Positions 26,603 to 35,611 of a stretch of DNA of 64,000 nt are shown one piece after another. Made by a program: the position numbers and the translations under genes. The notes under the pieces were generated by a model, which was given only the letters and a program-made list of their open reading frames with translations, had not been told where the DNA came from and made no database searches. Within the stretch, counting starts at the first letter, position 1. The number at the start of each line of letters is the position of its first letter. The stretch spans positions 38,001-102,000 of the forward strand of contig VGLU01000001.1 of NCBI GenBank assembly GCA_016882195.1, in the 5' to 3' direction. The stretch comes from Thermoproteota archaeon. GTDB lineage: Archaea; Thermoproteota; Methanomethylicia; Methanomethylicales; Methanomethylicaceae.

Positions 26603-27323
26603 TTGTGCGAAGGGTGGCTATACGTTGGTAGCATTGAAGGCAAGTTTAGCCGTTTGAGGTCGTTCCTGTTCGGCTCAAAACGCAGATCCTTGTTCGGCGT
26701 TTGGCTGATCCTCGTTGTTCTGCCTCTGCTCGTGCAGATCATTGCAGGTGGTGTCAATAACCGCGTGACCAACATCTCAGTCTTTCTTTGTGCGTTCAGC
26801 ACTCTTCTGTTCTGGAGCTTCCGAGCACCCCTCACCTCATTTGTCAGCAGATGGGGAGCGCTGGTGCGATCTGGGGCGAGTTCCTGTTCTGGTCTGTTGA
26901 GAGGGTCTTGGATTACCGGTGTTGCCGCAAACCCCAATCTCGCGATCGACCTTCTGGCTACAATGCCTTGGTACGTGCTTATGATCGCCCTGCTCTGGAG
27001 GGTACAGACCACCTACAGGTACACCTCCTCGAGCTGTTGCTCCTCGGGGGCATCTACGAACTGGGCGCGGACGGCATTTTCGGCGCCGTGCTTCACGGAT
27101 GGCCTCCTTGGAAACTTTGCCACTGGTCGTGTTAATCATACCTCACTTCGTTATGATTTATTCGTTCATGATATTGTCAGGCAGTTACATGCTCAGGACA
27201 GAGGTGCAGAAGAGGGTGCGGAAGGAGCCTAAGGGCAACATTCGTAGACTCGTCTTCGGATTACTCCCATTGCTAGGGCTAATCCCCTATATTGTTCTTT
27301 TTGTCCTGATCTTTTCGCACTAA
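26603..27323 (+). pseudogene. Frameshifted membrane protein gene
   Basis: Membrane-protein-like sequence is spread over three frames: helices such as VWLILVVLPLLVQIIAGG in frame 2 (from 26603), then LLELLLLGGIYELGADG in frame 1 (about 27030-27100), then LETLPLVVLIIPHFVMIY in frame 3 (27099-27323). The pieces follow each other without long gaps, as expected from one original gene of about 230 codons broken by at least two indels. None of the single frames makes a sensible protein. The family is not recognised. Confidence 0.5.
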
Positions 27324-27381
27324 TCCACTGGCAAGTTTAATAATCGCGGGGCAAGAGATAGGAGGCGATGGTGTCAGGGAT

Positions 27382-28170
27382 ATGACCCGCAAGTTGGACT
27401 TCAAGGCGTTTATCCTCGATCTGGACGGCAACATCTACAGGGGAGACAGACCGGTGGAGGGAGCCGCGGGCGTTATCGACGCCTTAAGGAAGAAAGGGAA
27501 GAAGGTCCTTTTCCTGACCAACAACTCCACCAGAACCCCGCAGGAGTACACGGAGAAGCTGAGGGGGATGGGAATAGAGACATCTCCGGAGGAGATCCTT
27601 ACGTCCTCCATCGCCACCGCCATCTACATGCGAAACTTGGAGCGCGGTGGGGTCTACGTGGTGGGCGAGGCGGCGCTGAAGTCGGCAATCGCCGGGGAGG
27701 GCTTCACCCTGCTGGACGAGGAAGGTGCGAGGAGGGCAAAGTACGTCGTCTGCGGGCTCGACTCTGGGGTCACCTACAGGAAGCTGGCAGCGGCGTGCCT
27801 CGCGATTCAGGGCGGCGCCAAGTTCATAGCCGCGAACACCGATCGGAACCTCCCAGTGGAGGGCGGCTACCTGCCGGGAGCAGGTGCCATAGTAGGCGCC
27901 ATAGTAACGGCAACTGGTGCGAAGCCAATCATAGTGGGGAAGCCGTCCAAGAACATAATGGGCATAGCCCTCAAGAGGCTGGGCGTGGGCAGGGGGGAGG
28001 TTGCAATGGTGGGGGACTGCTTGGACATAGACGTTGCGGCGGGGAGGAACGCGGGCGTCTATACCATCCTCGTGCTCACGGGGGTCACCTGCAGGTCGGA
28101 TCTGAGGGGGAGGAGCGTTTTGCCTGACCTTACCCTAGAGAGCGTCGCGGACCTGATAGAATTGATCTGA
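27382..28170 (+). CDS. HAD hydrolase, NagD/phosphoglycolate-phosphatase type
   Basis: A 262-residue HAD-IIA phosphatase. The motifs are DLDGNIYRG (catalytic Asps), TNNSTRTP, the Lys in VGKPSKNIM and the acidic VGDCLDIDVAAG. The usual DLDGT/V Thr is Asn here. A C2 cap domain lies between residues 80 and 190. The substrate (phosphoglycolate, sugar phosphate, nitrophenyl phosphate) cannot be told. It stands alone 80 nt before the purine genes. Confidence 0.88.
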   Translation: MTRKLDFKAFILDLDGNIYRGDRPVEGAAGVIDALRKKGKKVLFLTNNSTRTPQEYTEKLRGMGIETSPEEILTSSIATAIYMRNLERGGVYVVGEAALKSAIAGEGFTLLDEEGARRAKYVVCGLDSGVTYRKLAAACLAIQGGAKFIAANTDRNLPVEGGYLPGAGAIVGAIVTATGAKPIIVGKPSKNIMGIALKRLGVGRGEVAMVGDCLDIDVAAGRNAGVYTILVLTGVTCRSDLRGRSVLPDLTLESVADLIELI

Positions 28171-28216
28171 GCCCCCTCTGCCTGTTCAGAAATTTTACAT
28201 GAACGATTAAAAAATG

Positions 28217-28229
28217 TTAATATATACTA
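28217..28229 (+). promoter_or_regulatory. TATA box of purC
   Basis: TTAATATATACTA lies 28-40 nt upstream of the purC ATG, the spacing expected for an archaeal TATA box driving a nearly leaderless message. The bases before it (GATTAAAAAATG) are A-rich. Confidence 0.5.
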
Positions 28230-28257
28230 TGCGGAAATTTATCTACTGGTGTTTATC

Positions 28258-29187
28258 ATGGAGCTGGCCGAGGATCCCCTAACCAACAAGAAAGTAGAGG
28301 TCGTCAGGTACTCCAACCTGGGCGTCGGCGTTCTGAGGAGGGGGAAGATCAGGGACATCTACGACCTCGGTGAGGAGCTCCTGATATACCACACGGACAG
28401 GGTCTCAGCCTTCGACGTCGTTCTCCCGACACTGATCCCGAGGAAGGGCGAGTCCCTGCAGAAATTGTCGGTTTACTGGATGGAGAGGAGCAGGAGGGTC
28501 TTCCCGAACCATCTAATATCTGTCGAGGACAGCCGGACCATACGGGTCAGGAAGGCGAGGAGGGTCGACATCGAGTGGGTCGTTAGGAAGTACCTCTACG
28601 GTTCGCTCTGGAGGGCGTACAGCAAGGGGGAACGCAAGCTCTACGGGATAAAGTTCCCGGAGGGGCTGAGTATGGCGGAGGAACTTCCCGCCCCAGTAAT
28701 AACTCCCACAACAAAGGCGGACGTGGGCCACGACGAGGAGATCGCCAGAAAACTCGCTGTGGAGAGGGGCATAGTCGACAAGAGCACGTGGGACGAGCTG
28801 GAGGAAGCAACTTTAAAGCTGTACGAGTTCTACGAGGCGGAGGCGAGGCAGAGGGGTATAATCATACCCGATTTCAAGATCGAGTTCGGTTGGCACGGTA
28901 AAGAGTTGATACAGATAGATGAGCCCCCGACGCACGACTCTGCTAGGATGTGGGCGCGCAGGTACTACAGGCCAGGTGAGGTGCAGGAGAAGCACTGCCT
29001 TGACAAGGAATTCTTGAGGGAGTGTCTCAGGAGGCTCGATTTTGCTGGAGAGGGCGAGCCGCCGATATTACCCAGAGGGGTCGTCGGGGAGGTTGTCAAG
29101 CGTTGTGTGGGTGCATACAGGGTGCTCGCGGAGGGCGCCAGCGTTGAGGAGCTGAGGCTTGCCGGTGTAGACGATATTTTTAGATAA
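28258..29187 (+). CDS. purC: SAICAR synthetase
   Basis: Phosphoribosylaminoimidazole-succinocarboxamide synthase, the step joining CAIR and aspartate. The 309-residue protein has GKIRDIYDLG, the ATP/substrate segment HTDRVSAFDVV, RRVDIEWVVRKYLYGS and DEPPTHDSARMW, all conserved in the longer PurC type. ATG at 28258 or GTG at 28249. It has its own TATA box and is separated by 72 nt from purF, which also has one. Confidence 0.93.
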   Translation: MELAEDPLTNKKVEVVRYSNLGVGVLRRGKIRDIYDLGEELLIYHTDRVSAFDVVLPTLIPRKGESLQKLSVYWMERSRRVFPNHLISVEDSRTIRVRKARRVDIEWVVRKYLYGSLWRAYSKGERKLYGIKFPEGLSMAEELPAPVITPTTKADVGHDEEIARKLAVERGIVDKSTWDELEEATLKLYEFYEAEARQRGIIIPDFKIEFGWHGKELIQIDEPPTHDSARMWARRYYRPGEVQEKHCLDKEFLRECLRRLDFAGEGEPPILPRGVVGEVVKRCVGAYRVLAEGASVEELRLAGVDDIFR

Positions 29188-29214
29188 ACGTATAAAAAAA
29201 CCTTAAAAAGCCCC

Positions 29215-29225
29215 CTATAAATATA
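29215..29225 (+). promoter_or_regulatory. TATA box of the purF operon
   Basis: CTATAAATATA lies about 34-44 nt before the purF start. With a start site 25-30 nt further on the leader would be about 10 nt. It suggests that purF to purQ form a transcription unit of their own, with purC read separately or through. Confidence 0.45.
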
Positions 29226-29258
29226 CATGTTTATAGTAACGGTCTGGGGGGCACTCTT

Positions 29259-30734
29259 ATGGTGGGGGAGAGGTGTGGGGTATTCGGAGCTAAATGCTTC
29301 GACGGCAGCGATGCCTTCGTAAACCTCTACTGGGGACTAGTGGCGCAGAACCACAGAGGACACGAGTCCTACGGGTTCCTCACACACTCCGAGGGGCTGA
29401 GGAGGTACGTGGACCTCGGCCTCGTCCCGAGGATAGAGAGGCAGGAGTTCCTCCGCTGGAACATACTCCTGCCGGGCAATGTCGGGATAGCCCACGTCAG
29501 GTATGGGACCTCCGGACACAGGGACGTTTACGCTCATCTGAAGGATGCACAGCCCATAGTCGTCTCCCGCGGGAAGGAGAAGCTGGGCTTGGCGTACAAC
29601 GGCAACCTGGTGAACATCGGGTGGCTGAAGGAGTTTGTAGCCAAGAGAAACGGTAGGCTCAAGACGACCTCTGATACCGAGCTCCTCAGCAGGTACCTCC
29701 TCGACAATTTGGACAGGGGCATAATAGATAGCGTAAAGTTATGCATGGAGGATGTGGAGGGTGCATTCTCCGTGGTGGGACTGAGGTCGAGCGGGGAGTT
29801 CTTTGCGTTCAGGGATCCGCTCGGGATGAGGCCGCTCTGCCTCGGACAGAGCAGGGACGGCAGCATCAAGGCGGTCTCCTCTGAAACTGTCGGGCTCGAC
29901 ATTAACGATTTCCAGGTCTTGAGCGAGGTGGAGCCGGGCGAGGCTCTGATCTTCACGAAGGACGGGATGGAGAGGCAGAGGCTCGTCAGGAACGGCGGGA
30001 GGGCATTCTGCGGCTTCGAGTTCTCCTACTTCGCGAGACCTGACTCGATGATCAACGGCAAGTACGTTTACAGGGTGAGGGAGGAGTTCGGCAGGAACCT
30101 AGGGCGGAGGTACCAGGACGTAGTCAGGGACTCTGACCTCATTATATCCATACCGGAGACGGCCGACGACGCGGCGTACGGGCTGCATGAGGAGACTGGT
30201 CTGAGGTGGGAGAGGACCCTGAGGAGGCACAGGTTCGTGACCCACAGGGCGTTCATACTGGAGGTCGACGAGAGGACCTCGACCATCGACAGGAAGATCA
30301 ACGTTCCGGATGGTGGTCTGAAGGGGAAGAGGGCCATAGTCGTCGAGGACAGCATCGTCAGGGGCGACACGACGAGGACGACAGTAAAGAAGCTGAGGGA
30401 GGCTGGCGCGGAGAAGGTCTACCTCTTCGTCACCTTCCCCAGGATAACGCATCCCTGCTTCTACGGGATAGATATGGCGACCTTCACGGAGCTCATCGGG
30501 TTCTACTTCAACGAAGAGGGGATAGCCAAGGAGATAGGAGCCGACGCGGTCTGCTACCAGCCCCTCGAGGACTTCGTTAAGGCGACCGGCATGCGTAAGG
30601 AGGACCTCTGCATGGCTTGCACCACCGGGAGCTATCCGACGGAGCTCGCGCAGAGGATAGCGGACAAGGTCAGGTCCACCGTCGACAAATCGGACAGGAG
30701 CAGGGTCTACGAACGACCGAACTTGGAGGTGTGA
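29259..30734 (+). CDS. purF: Amidophosphoribosyltransferase, complete copy
   Basis: First enzyme of purine synthesis, making phosphoribosylamine from PRPP and glutamine. The 491-residue protein has an Ntn glutaminase domain with nucleophile Cys6 (ERCGVFGA, so a five-residue leader must be removed), HVRYGTSG, YNGNLVN and TTSDTE intact. The transferase domain has FARPDS, the PRPP loop VVEDSIVRGDTT and HPCFYGID. A cysteine pair late in the protein (CMAC) may bind a cluster as in Bacillus-type PurF. It is followed 2 nt later by a second homologue. Confidence 0.92.
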   Translation: MVGERCGVFGAKCFDGSDAFVNLYWGLVAQNHRGHESYGFLTHSEGLRRYVDLGLVPRIERQEFLRWNILLPGNVGIAHVRYGTSGHRDVYAHLKDAQPIVVSRGKEKLGLAYNGNLVNIGWLKEFVAKRNGRLKTTSDTELLSRYLLDNLDRGIIDSVKLCMEDVEGAFSVVGLRSSGEFFAFRDPLGMRPLCLGQSRDGSIKAVSSETVGLDINDFQVLSEVEPGEALIFTKDGMERQRLVRNGGRAFCGFEFSYFARPDSMINGKYVYRVREEFGRNLGRRYQDVVRDSDLIISIPETADDAAYGLHEETGLRWERTLRRHRFVTHRAFILEVDERTSTIDRKINVPDGGLKGKRAIVVEDSIVRGDTTRTTVKKLREAGAEKVYLFVTFPRITHPCFYGIDMATFTELIGFYFNEEGIAKEIGADAVCYQPLEDFVKATGMRKEDLCMACTTGSYPTELAQRIADKVRSTVDKSDRSRVYERPNLEV

Positions 30735-30736
30735 GG

Positions 30737-32047
30737 ATGGCAGGGATCTTGGGGATATACCTGTTCGACAACAGATGGAACGCTTACAACTTTGGGGTCT
30801 TCGGGCTCATGGCACTCCAGCACAGGGGTCAAGAAACGGCAGGCTTCGAACTCTTTGGTGACGATCGCAATAAGGTGGCGGGCAAGGGCCTGGTGGAGCA
30901 GGTATTGGCCTCGGCGAATACGAAGGGGCACATCTGCGTAGGAGCGGTCTCTCCGTATCCAGCAGAGGACGCCGAGATACAGCCGATCTCGCTGAACGGC
31001 AAGGTCTCCGCTGCTATAGACGGGAAAATACTGAAGGTGGACGGCTACCAGTGGAACGGCTCAATTTCATACGAGGAGAACCTTAGGAGGGCTTTTTCAG
31101 AGCAGGTAAAGGGCAGCAACGATCTTGACGGCCTGAAGGGCTTCTTCGGCAGGTGCAGGGGCGGCTTCTCCTACGTAGCGGTCAACGAGAATAGGGATAT
31201 GGTAGCAGGCAGGGGGGCTATGGGGGTGAAGCCCCTCGTCTTGGGCAAGATGGGGTTCGACGGAGGGATAGTCGCCTCGGAGAGCTGCGTCATGGACATC
31301 ATCGGGGAGAGGGTTCCCATCAGCCCAGCGGAGAACATCGAGCCAGGAGAGGTGAGGGTCTTCACGCCTCTCTCGGCACACTCGGAGCAGGGCGCCACAT
31401 CAAAGAGGAGGGCGTACTGTAGCTTCGAGTACGTTTACCTCGCTAGGCCGGACTCTTACATCAACGACGTTCCAGTGTACAGGGTCAGGAGGAGCATAGG
31501 GAAGAAGCTCGTGGAGGAGGGCTACGTGGACGCCGACGTTGTTATAGGCGTGCCCGAGACCGCGATACCGTTCGCCATGGCACACTCCAACGAGACCGGG
31601 ATACCAGTGGAGAAGGGCTTTGAGCTGACGGGGAGAAGGGTGAGGAGCGCCATGAAGCCGAACCAGTTCGAGAGGCTTAAGGGGGTCCAGCTGAAGCTCA
31701 ATGTGATAAGCGAGGCGGTTAAGGGTAAGAGGGTCGTCCTCATCGATGACAGCGTTGTGAGAGGGAATACGCTGGCAAACATAGTCTACCTGATGAAGGA
31801 GAAGGGGGCAAAGGAGATCCACGTCAGGATAGGCAGCCCACACATAGTGTCGCACTGCCCATTCGGGGTCGAGGTCCCGCCAGAGGACGAGCTGATCGGA
31901 AAGCACCTCCCTGAGGATAAGATAGCGGAGGTCGTGGGCGCGGACTCGTTCAAGTACCTCAGCATTGAAGGGCTAATCGAGGCCGTTGGCATGAGCAGGA
32001 GGGACCTCTGCCTTGGCTGTTTCAACGGCCATTACCCGGAGGTGTGA
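30737..32047 (+). CDS. PurF-like protein with defunct glutaminase domain
   Basis: A 436-residue homologue of PurF. The transferase half is well kept: YLARPDS, the PRPP loop VLIDDSVVRGNT, and CLGC near the end. The N-terminal half keeps the fold (MAGILGIYLFDN, LQHRGQETAG) but lacks the nucleophile: Ala2 stands where Cys should be. The HVRYxT, YNGxLxN and TSDTE stretches are also replaced (VGAVSPYP, IDGKILK). It cannot hydrolyse glutamine. It may use ammonia, receive it from the complete PurF next door, or be regulatory. It sits between purF and purD with a 2-nt and 4-nt gap. Confidence 0.88.
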   Translation: MAGILGIYLFDNRWNAYNFGVFGLMALQHRGQETAGFELFGDDRNKVAGKGLVEQVLASANTKGHICVGAVSPYPAEDAEIQPISLNGKVSAAIDGKILKVDGYQWNGSISYEENLRRAFSEQVKGSNDLDGLKGFFGRCRGGFSYVAVNENRDMVAGRGAMGVKPLVLGKMGFDGGIVASESCVMDIIGERVPISPAENIEPGEVRVFTPLSAHSEQGATSKRRAYCSFEYVYLARPDSYINDVPVYRVRRSIGKKLVEEGYVDADVVIGVPETAIPFAMAHSNETGIPVEKGFELTGRRVRSAMKPNQFERLKGVQLKLNVISEAVKGKRVVLIDDSVVRGNTLANIVYLMKEKGAKEIHVRIGSPHIVSHCPFGVEVPPEDELIGKHLPEDKIAEVVGADSFKYLSIEGLIEAVGMSRRDLCLGCFNGHYPEV

Positions 32048-32051
32048 CGAA

Positions 32052-33530
32052 ATGAAAGTTCTCCTAGTCGGGGGAGCCGGCAGGGAGCACGCGATAGCGG
32101 CCGCCTTCGCGAGGAGCGGGCACGAGCCGAGGCTCTACTGCCTATCGGACCTGACGAACCCAGGCATAAAGGGGATCGTGAAGAAAAGCGGCGGGGAGTA
32201 CTACCTCGGAAACATAAACGACCCTGAGGGCGTGATAAAGGCCGCCAAGAAGTCCGGGGCAGATTTCGTCTTCGTCGGACCCGAGGAGCCGAACTTCCAC
32301 GGAGTGCCGGACAGGCTCGAGGATGGCGGAATACCCTGCATCGGGGCGAACAGGGCGGTCTCGGAGCTGGAGATGTCCAAGGCAAGCATGAGGGACCTCC
32401 AGTGGAAGTACAAGATTCCGGGGAGGCTCTGGTACAAGAAGTTCAAGACCTTCGAGGAGGCTGTTCCATACATCGAGGAGTATGCGGACAGCGTCGCGCT
32501 CAAGCCGGCGAGGCAGGCGGGGGGGAAGGGAGTAAAAGTGATAGAGGACTTCCAGGTCTACCTGCAGGAGGACAAGAGGAAGGTCAAGAAGGAGCACGCC
32601 GAGTCAATTGTCAGGGAGTACATGAAGGGCTACGACGATATCGACTACAAGCTGCTCATAGAGGAGAGGGTCTGGGGTCCGGAGTACACCGTCCACTGCT
32701 TCACGGATGGGAGTACGGTCGTGCCCATGCCTGCGGTTCAGGACAACAAGCACGCCTTCGACGGCGACCTGGGGCTGGAGACCGGTGGGATGGGCTCCAT
32801 ATCCTGTGGCATGAACCTCAGGTGGGGTGTGGATGACGGGAGGGCAATCCTCACGGACGAGGAGTACCTAAAGTCCGTGGAGATAGTCAGGATGATGATA
32901 GACGCGATACAGACGGAGACGGGCGAGAAGTACCACGGTGTGGTCGCTGGGCAGATGATGCTCACCTCGGTCTGGGGACCCACGGTCATAGAGATGTACT
33001 CGAGGCTGGGGGACCCGGAGGCGGGCAACGTGCTCTCGGTGCTGAAGAGTGACATAGTGGACATATGCGAGGCCATCATCGGCGAGAGGCTCAATACAAT
33101 CAAGGCGGAGTTCGAGGACAAGGCTGTCGTTGTTAAGGCTGTCTGCCCCGAGGGGTACCCCAACAGAAGGGACATTGCGAGCGGGCATCCGGTTAAGATC
33201 AAGGGGAACGGGGACGGAATCCTCTGGGCGTCGGCGGACATCAAGGATGAAAGGGTGTTCAGCGGTGGCTCAAGGGTCGTGGAGTGCCTCGGCGTTGGGG
33301 AGAGCGTACCGGAGGCGAGCAGGAGGGCTGAAAAACTTACGGAGAAGGTCTCGCTCGAGGACGGGTGGAAGCTCTTCCACAGAAGGGACATTGGGTCGGA
33401 GAAGTCCTTGGAGAGGAGGATAGCGCTGGCGAACATGGCGCGTGAGATCTACCAATACAGGGAGAGGAGGGGGCTCCTCGGAAAGAGGATGATATGGATA
33501 CCGGGTAAAGGGTTGGTGGAGGTCGGTTGA
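32052..33530 (+). CDS. purD: GAR synthetase
   Basis: Phosphoribosylamine-glycine ligase, ATP-grasp, 492 residues (bacterial PurD has about 430). GGAGREHAIA starts the first domain; VGPEEPNFHG and LKPARQAGGKGV follow. The Mg site that usually reads E-x-N-x-R-x-GDPE is EMYSRLGDPE here, so the Asn is Tyr. An insert lies around residues 175-200. ATG at 32052 follows the previous stop by 4 nt; the longer frame is not needed. Confidence 0.9.
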   Translation: MKVLLVGGAGREHAIAAAFARSGHEPRLYCLSDLTNPGIKGIVKKSGGEYYLGNINDPEGVIKAAKKSGADFVFVGPEEPNFHGVPDRLEDGGIPCIGANRAVSELEMSKASMRDLQWKYKIPGRLWYKKFKTFEEAVPYIEEYADSVALKPARQAGGKGVKVIEDFQVYLQEDKRKVKKEHAESIVREYMKGYDDIDYKLLIEERVWGPEYTVHCFTDGSTVVPMPAVQDNKHAFDGDLGLETGGMGSISCGMNLRWGVDDGRAILTDEEYLKSVEIVRMMIDAIQTETGEKYHGVVAGQMMLTSVWGPTVIEMYSRLGDPEAGNVLSVLKSDIVDICEAIIGERLNTIKAEFEDKAVVVKAVCPEGYPNRRDIASGHPVKIKGNGDGILWASADIKDERVFSGGSRVVECLGVGESVPEASRRAEKLTEKVSLEDGWKLFHRRDIGSEKSLERRIALANMAREIYQYRERRGLLGKRMIWIPGKGLVEVG

Positions 33531-33531
33531 T

Positions 33532-34908
33532 ATGGTCTATAAGATGACGGAGGAAGAGAGAAGGGATCTGTTGGATAAGATAGGATCCTACAAGAAGGAG
33601 TTCGAGGGGAGGCTAAGTCCACTCGACCCGCTCGACCCTGAGAGGCCGGCGGTCTTCATCTCCGTCGGTGGAGGGGAGCTGGGCGACCTGGCGGTCACGG
33701 CGGCGAAGGGGCAGTACGGCGGGGCGGGCGGCGGGGTGAGGACGGTCGCCTTTGATAGGTATAACGGGTTCCCTGCTCAGGACGCGGCCGACGCGTCCGA
33801 GGTCTTCGACATGAAGAACGGAGACCTTTTGGAGAGGTACATAAAGAAGTACGTGCCCGATCCCTCCAAGCCACATGCCATATACATGGAGGTTGAGATG
33901 ATCGACACCCACAGGGCATACAAGCTCGGGATGGACGAGGGCTACAAGGTGATGTCCACACCCTACGGCCCCTTGGTCTGCATGGACAGGCACGCCACCA
34001 AGCTGATGTTCGACAGGCTCAGGCTGGAGAGGGCAGACTGGGCATACGCCAACAACGACAAAGAGGTGCACAGGATTGCCAAGGACTTCGGTCTGCCCGT
34101 GATAGTGAAGCCCGTGATGACCTCCAGCGGCCACGGCACCTCCATAGTGAAGACCGGAAAGGAGCTTGAGGAGGCATACGCCCACGCCGTGGAGCACGCC
34201 AGGGGGGTGGGCGACGAGGTCGTCGTAGAGAGGTTCCTGCCGGGGCTGAAAACCATGGGCACCGAGATCACGCAGATAGTGGTGAGGCACTTCAATGAGC
34301 ACGGGAAGATCGTGAACTCCTTCGTTCCGCCCATAGAGCACAGGAGGCCCGGCGCGACCTACCACGAGAGCTGGTTGCCCTCCGCCATATCTGAGGGGGC
34401 GGCGGAGAGGTGCAAGGCGGACGCCGGGCGCATTGCCGACTTCATGGGAGGGATAGGGGTCTATGCGGTGGAGCAGTTCGTCCTTGGCGACGAGGTCTAC
34501 AACAACGAGGTGGCGAACAGGCCCCACGACACGGGCATGGTCACGAGGTGGATGCTGAACATGGATGAGGGGGCATTGCAACTCACGTCCACCCTGGGTC
34601 TGCAGATTAACCCGTTCCATCTGGAGATCGCAAGGCAGGATGTCTACGGGGTTGCCCACGTGGTCCTTGCGCCGTTGGAGATAAAGAAGGAGGTGAAGGT
34701 TCTGGGCTGGAACGCGAGCAAGCTGAACCACTTCCAGACCAAGGGCGTGAGGGGCGACTTCTGGTACTTCGGCAAGCCGACGGCGTACGCAGGAAGGAGG
34801 ATGGGTATGGCGGCGGCATTCCAGCCCGACCTTGAGAAGGCAAGGAGAAACGCGGAGATCATCGCCCACCTCGCCGAGGGGTGCATAGAGTACGGGGGGA
34901 GGGTCTGA
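33532..34908 (+). CDS. purT: Formate-dependent GAR transformylase
   Basis: Uses formate and ATP to formylate GAR, replacing folate-dependent PurN. The 458-residue ATP-grasp protein has GGGELGDLA, VKPVMTSSGHG, EITQIVV and NRPHDTGMVT, the last two being PurT signatures. It carries an extra N-terminal stretch of about 40 residues and a longer C-terminal part than E. coli PurT (392 residues). It starts 1 nt after purD and ends overlapping purE (TGATG). Confidence 0.9.
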   Translation: MVYKMTEEERRDLLDKIGSYKKEFEGRLSPLDPLDPERPAVFISVGGGELGDLAVTAAKGQYGGAGGGVRTVAFDRYNGFPAQDAADASEVFDMKNGDLLERYIKKYVPDPSKPHAIYMEVEMIDTHRAYKLGMDEGYKVMSTPYGPLVCMDRHATKLMFDRLRLERADWAYANNDKEVHRIAKDFGLPVIVKPVMTSSGHGTSIVKTGKELEEAYAHAVEHARGVGDEVVVERFLPGLKTMGTEITQIVVRHFNEHGKIVNSFVPPIEHRRPGATYHESWLPSAISEGAAERCKADAGRIADFMGGIGVYAVEQFVLGDEVYNNEVANRPHDTGMVTRWMLNMDEGALQLTSTLGLQINPFHLEIARQDVYGVAHVVLAPLEIKKEVKVLGWNASKLNHFQTKGVRGDFWYFGKPTAYAGRRMGMAAAFQPDLEKARRNAEIIAHLAEGCIEYGGRV

Positions 34909-35342
34909 TGCCAAAGGTGGCTGTGGTCATAGGGAGCAGGTCGGACGCCAAGGCGGGCAATGAGGTCGTGGGTGTGCTCAAGGAGTACGGCGTGGAGTGC
35001 GACTACAGGGTCATCTCAGCGCACAGGAGTCCGGATGAGCTGGACTCGTTCGTGAAGACTACCGACGCAGAGGTCTTCATAGCCGTTGCAGGTCTCTCGG
35101 CGGCGTTACCAGGCGTTATAGCCTCGAAGACGGTCAGACCGGTCATAGGAGTCCCCATGAACGTGAAGCTTGAGGGCTTGGACGCCTTTCTGTCCATGGC
35201 ACAGATGCCGCCAGGGGTTCCTGTTGCCACCGTTGGCGTTGACAACTCGAAGAACGCCGCCCTTCTCGCCGTTGAGATATTGGCGATGAAGTACCCCGAG
35301 CTGAGGGGGAGGCTTGAGGAGGGCAGGAGGAGACGGAGATGA
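34908..35342 (+). CDS. purE: AIR carboxylase/NCAIR mutase catalytic subunit
   Basis: A 144-residue PurE. It has GSRSDAKAG, ISAHRSPDEL and AGLSAALPGV, the substrate loops of the family. The last motif has AALPG where class I enzymes have AHLPG. No purK was seen, so direct carboxylation of AIR with CO2 is likely. The ATG at 34908 is in TGATG with the purT stop. Confidence 0.9.
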   Translation: MPKVAVVIGSRSDAKAGNEVVGVLKEYGVECDYRVISAHRSPDELDSFVKTTDAEVFIAVAGLSAALPGVIASKTVRPVIGVPMNVKLEGLDAFLSMAQMPPGVPVATVGVDNSKNAALLAVEILAMKYPELRGRLEEGRRRRR

Positions 35343-35611
35343 AGGTAAAGGTCGAGGTGAGGCTGAAGCCAGGACACTTCGATCCAGAGGGCGACATCAC
35401 CGCAAAGTCCCTCAGGGACTTGGGCTTCCGCGTGAAAGGCGTGGAGGTCAGCAAGGTCTACACCTTGGATCTGGAGGCGAGGGACGCGGAGGATGGCGTG
35501 AGGCTCACAAAGGACATGTGCAGGAAGCTTCTGGCCAACCCGACCAAGGACAACTTTTCGGTAGAGGTGCTCCCGGGTGAAGAGCGGACTGTTGAGAAGG
35601 GCAAGCGATAA
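35339..35611 (+). CDS. purS: FGAM synthetase PurS subunit
   Basis: A 90-residue PurS, the small bridging subunit of the three-part FGAM synthetase. VEVRLKPGHFDPEG and AKSLRDLGF match the family. It overlaps purE by 4 nt (ATGA) and purL by 35 nt, and purQ follows purL, so all three parts of the enzyme are encoded together. Confidence 0.92.
   Translation: MKVKVEVRLKPGHFDPEGDITAKSLRDLGFRVKGVEVSKVYTLDLEARDAEDGVRLTKDMCRKLLANPTKDNFSVEVLPGEERTVEKGKR

Noticed and set aside
33613-34914. 433-codon open frame on the minus strand across purT
   Set aside because: It is antisense to a well-supported PurT and has a skewed composition rich in His, Leu, Pro and Arg; no domain is visible.
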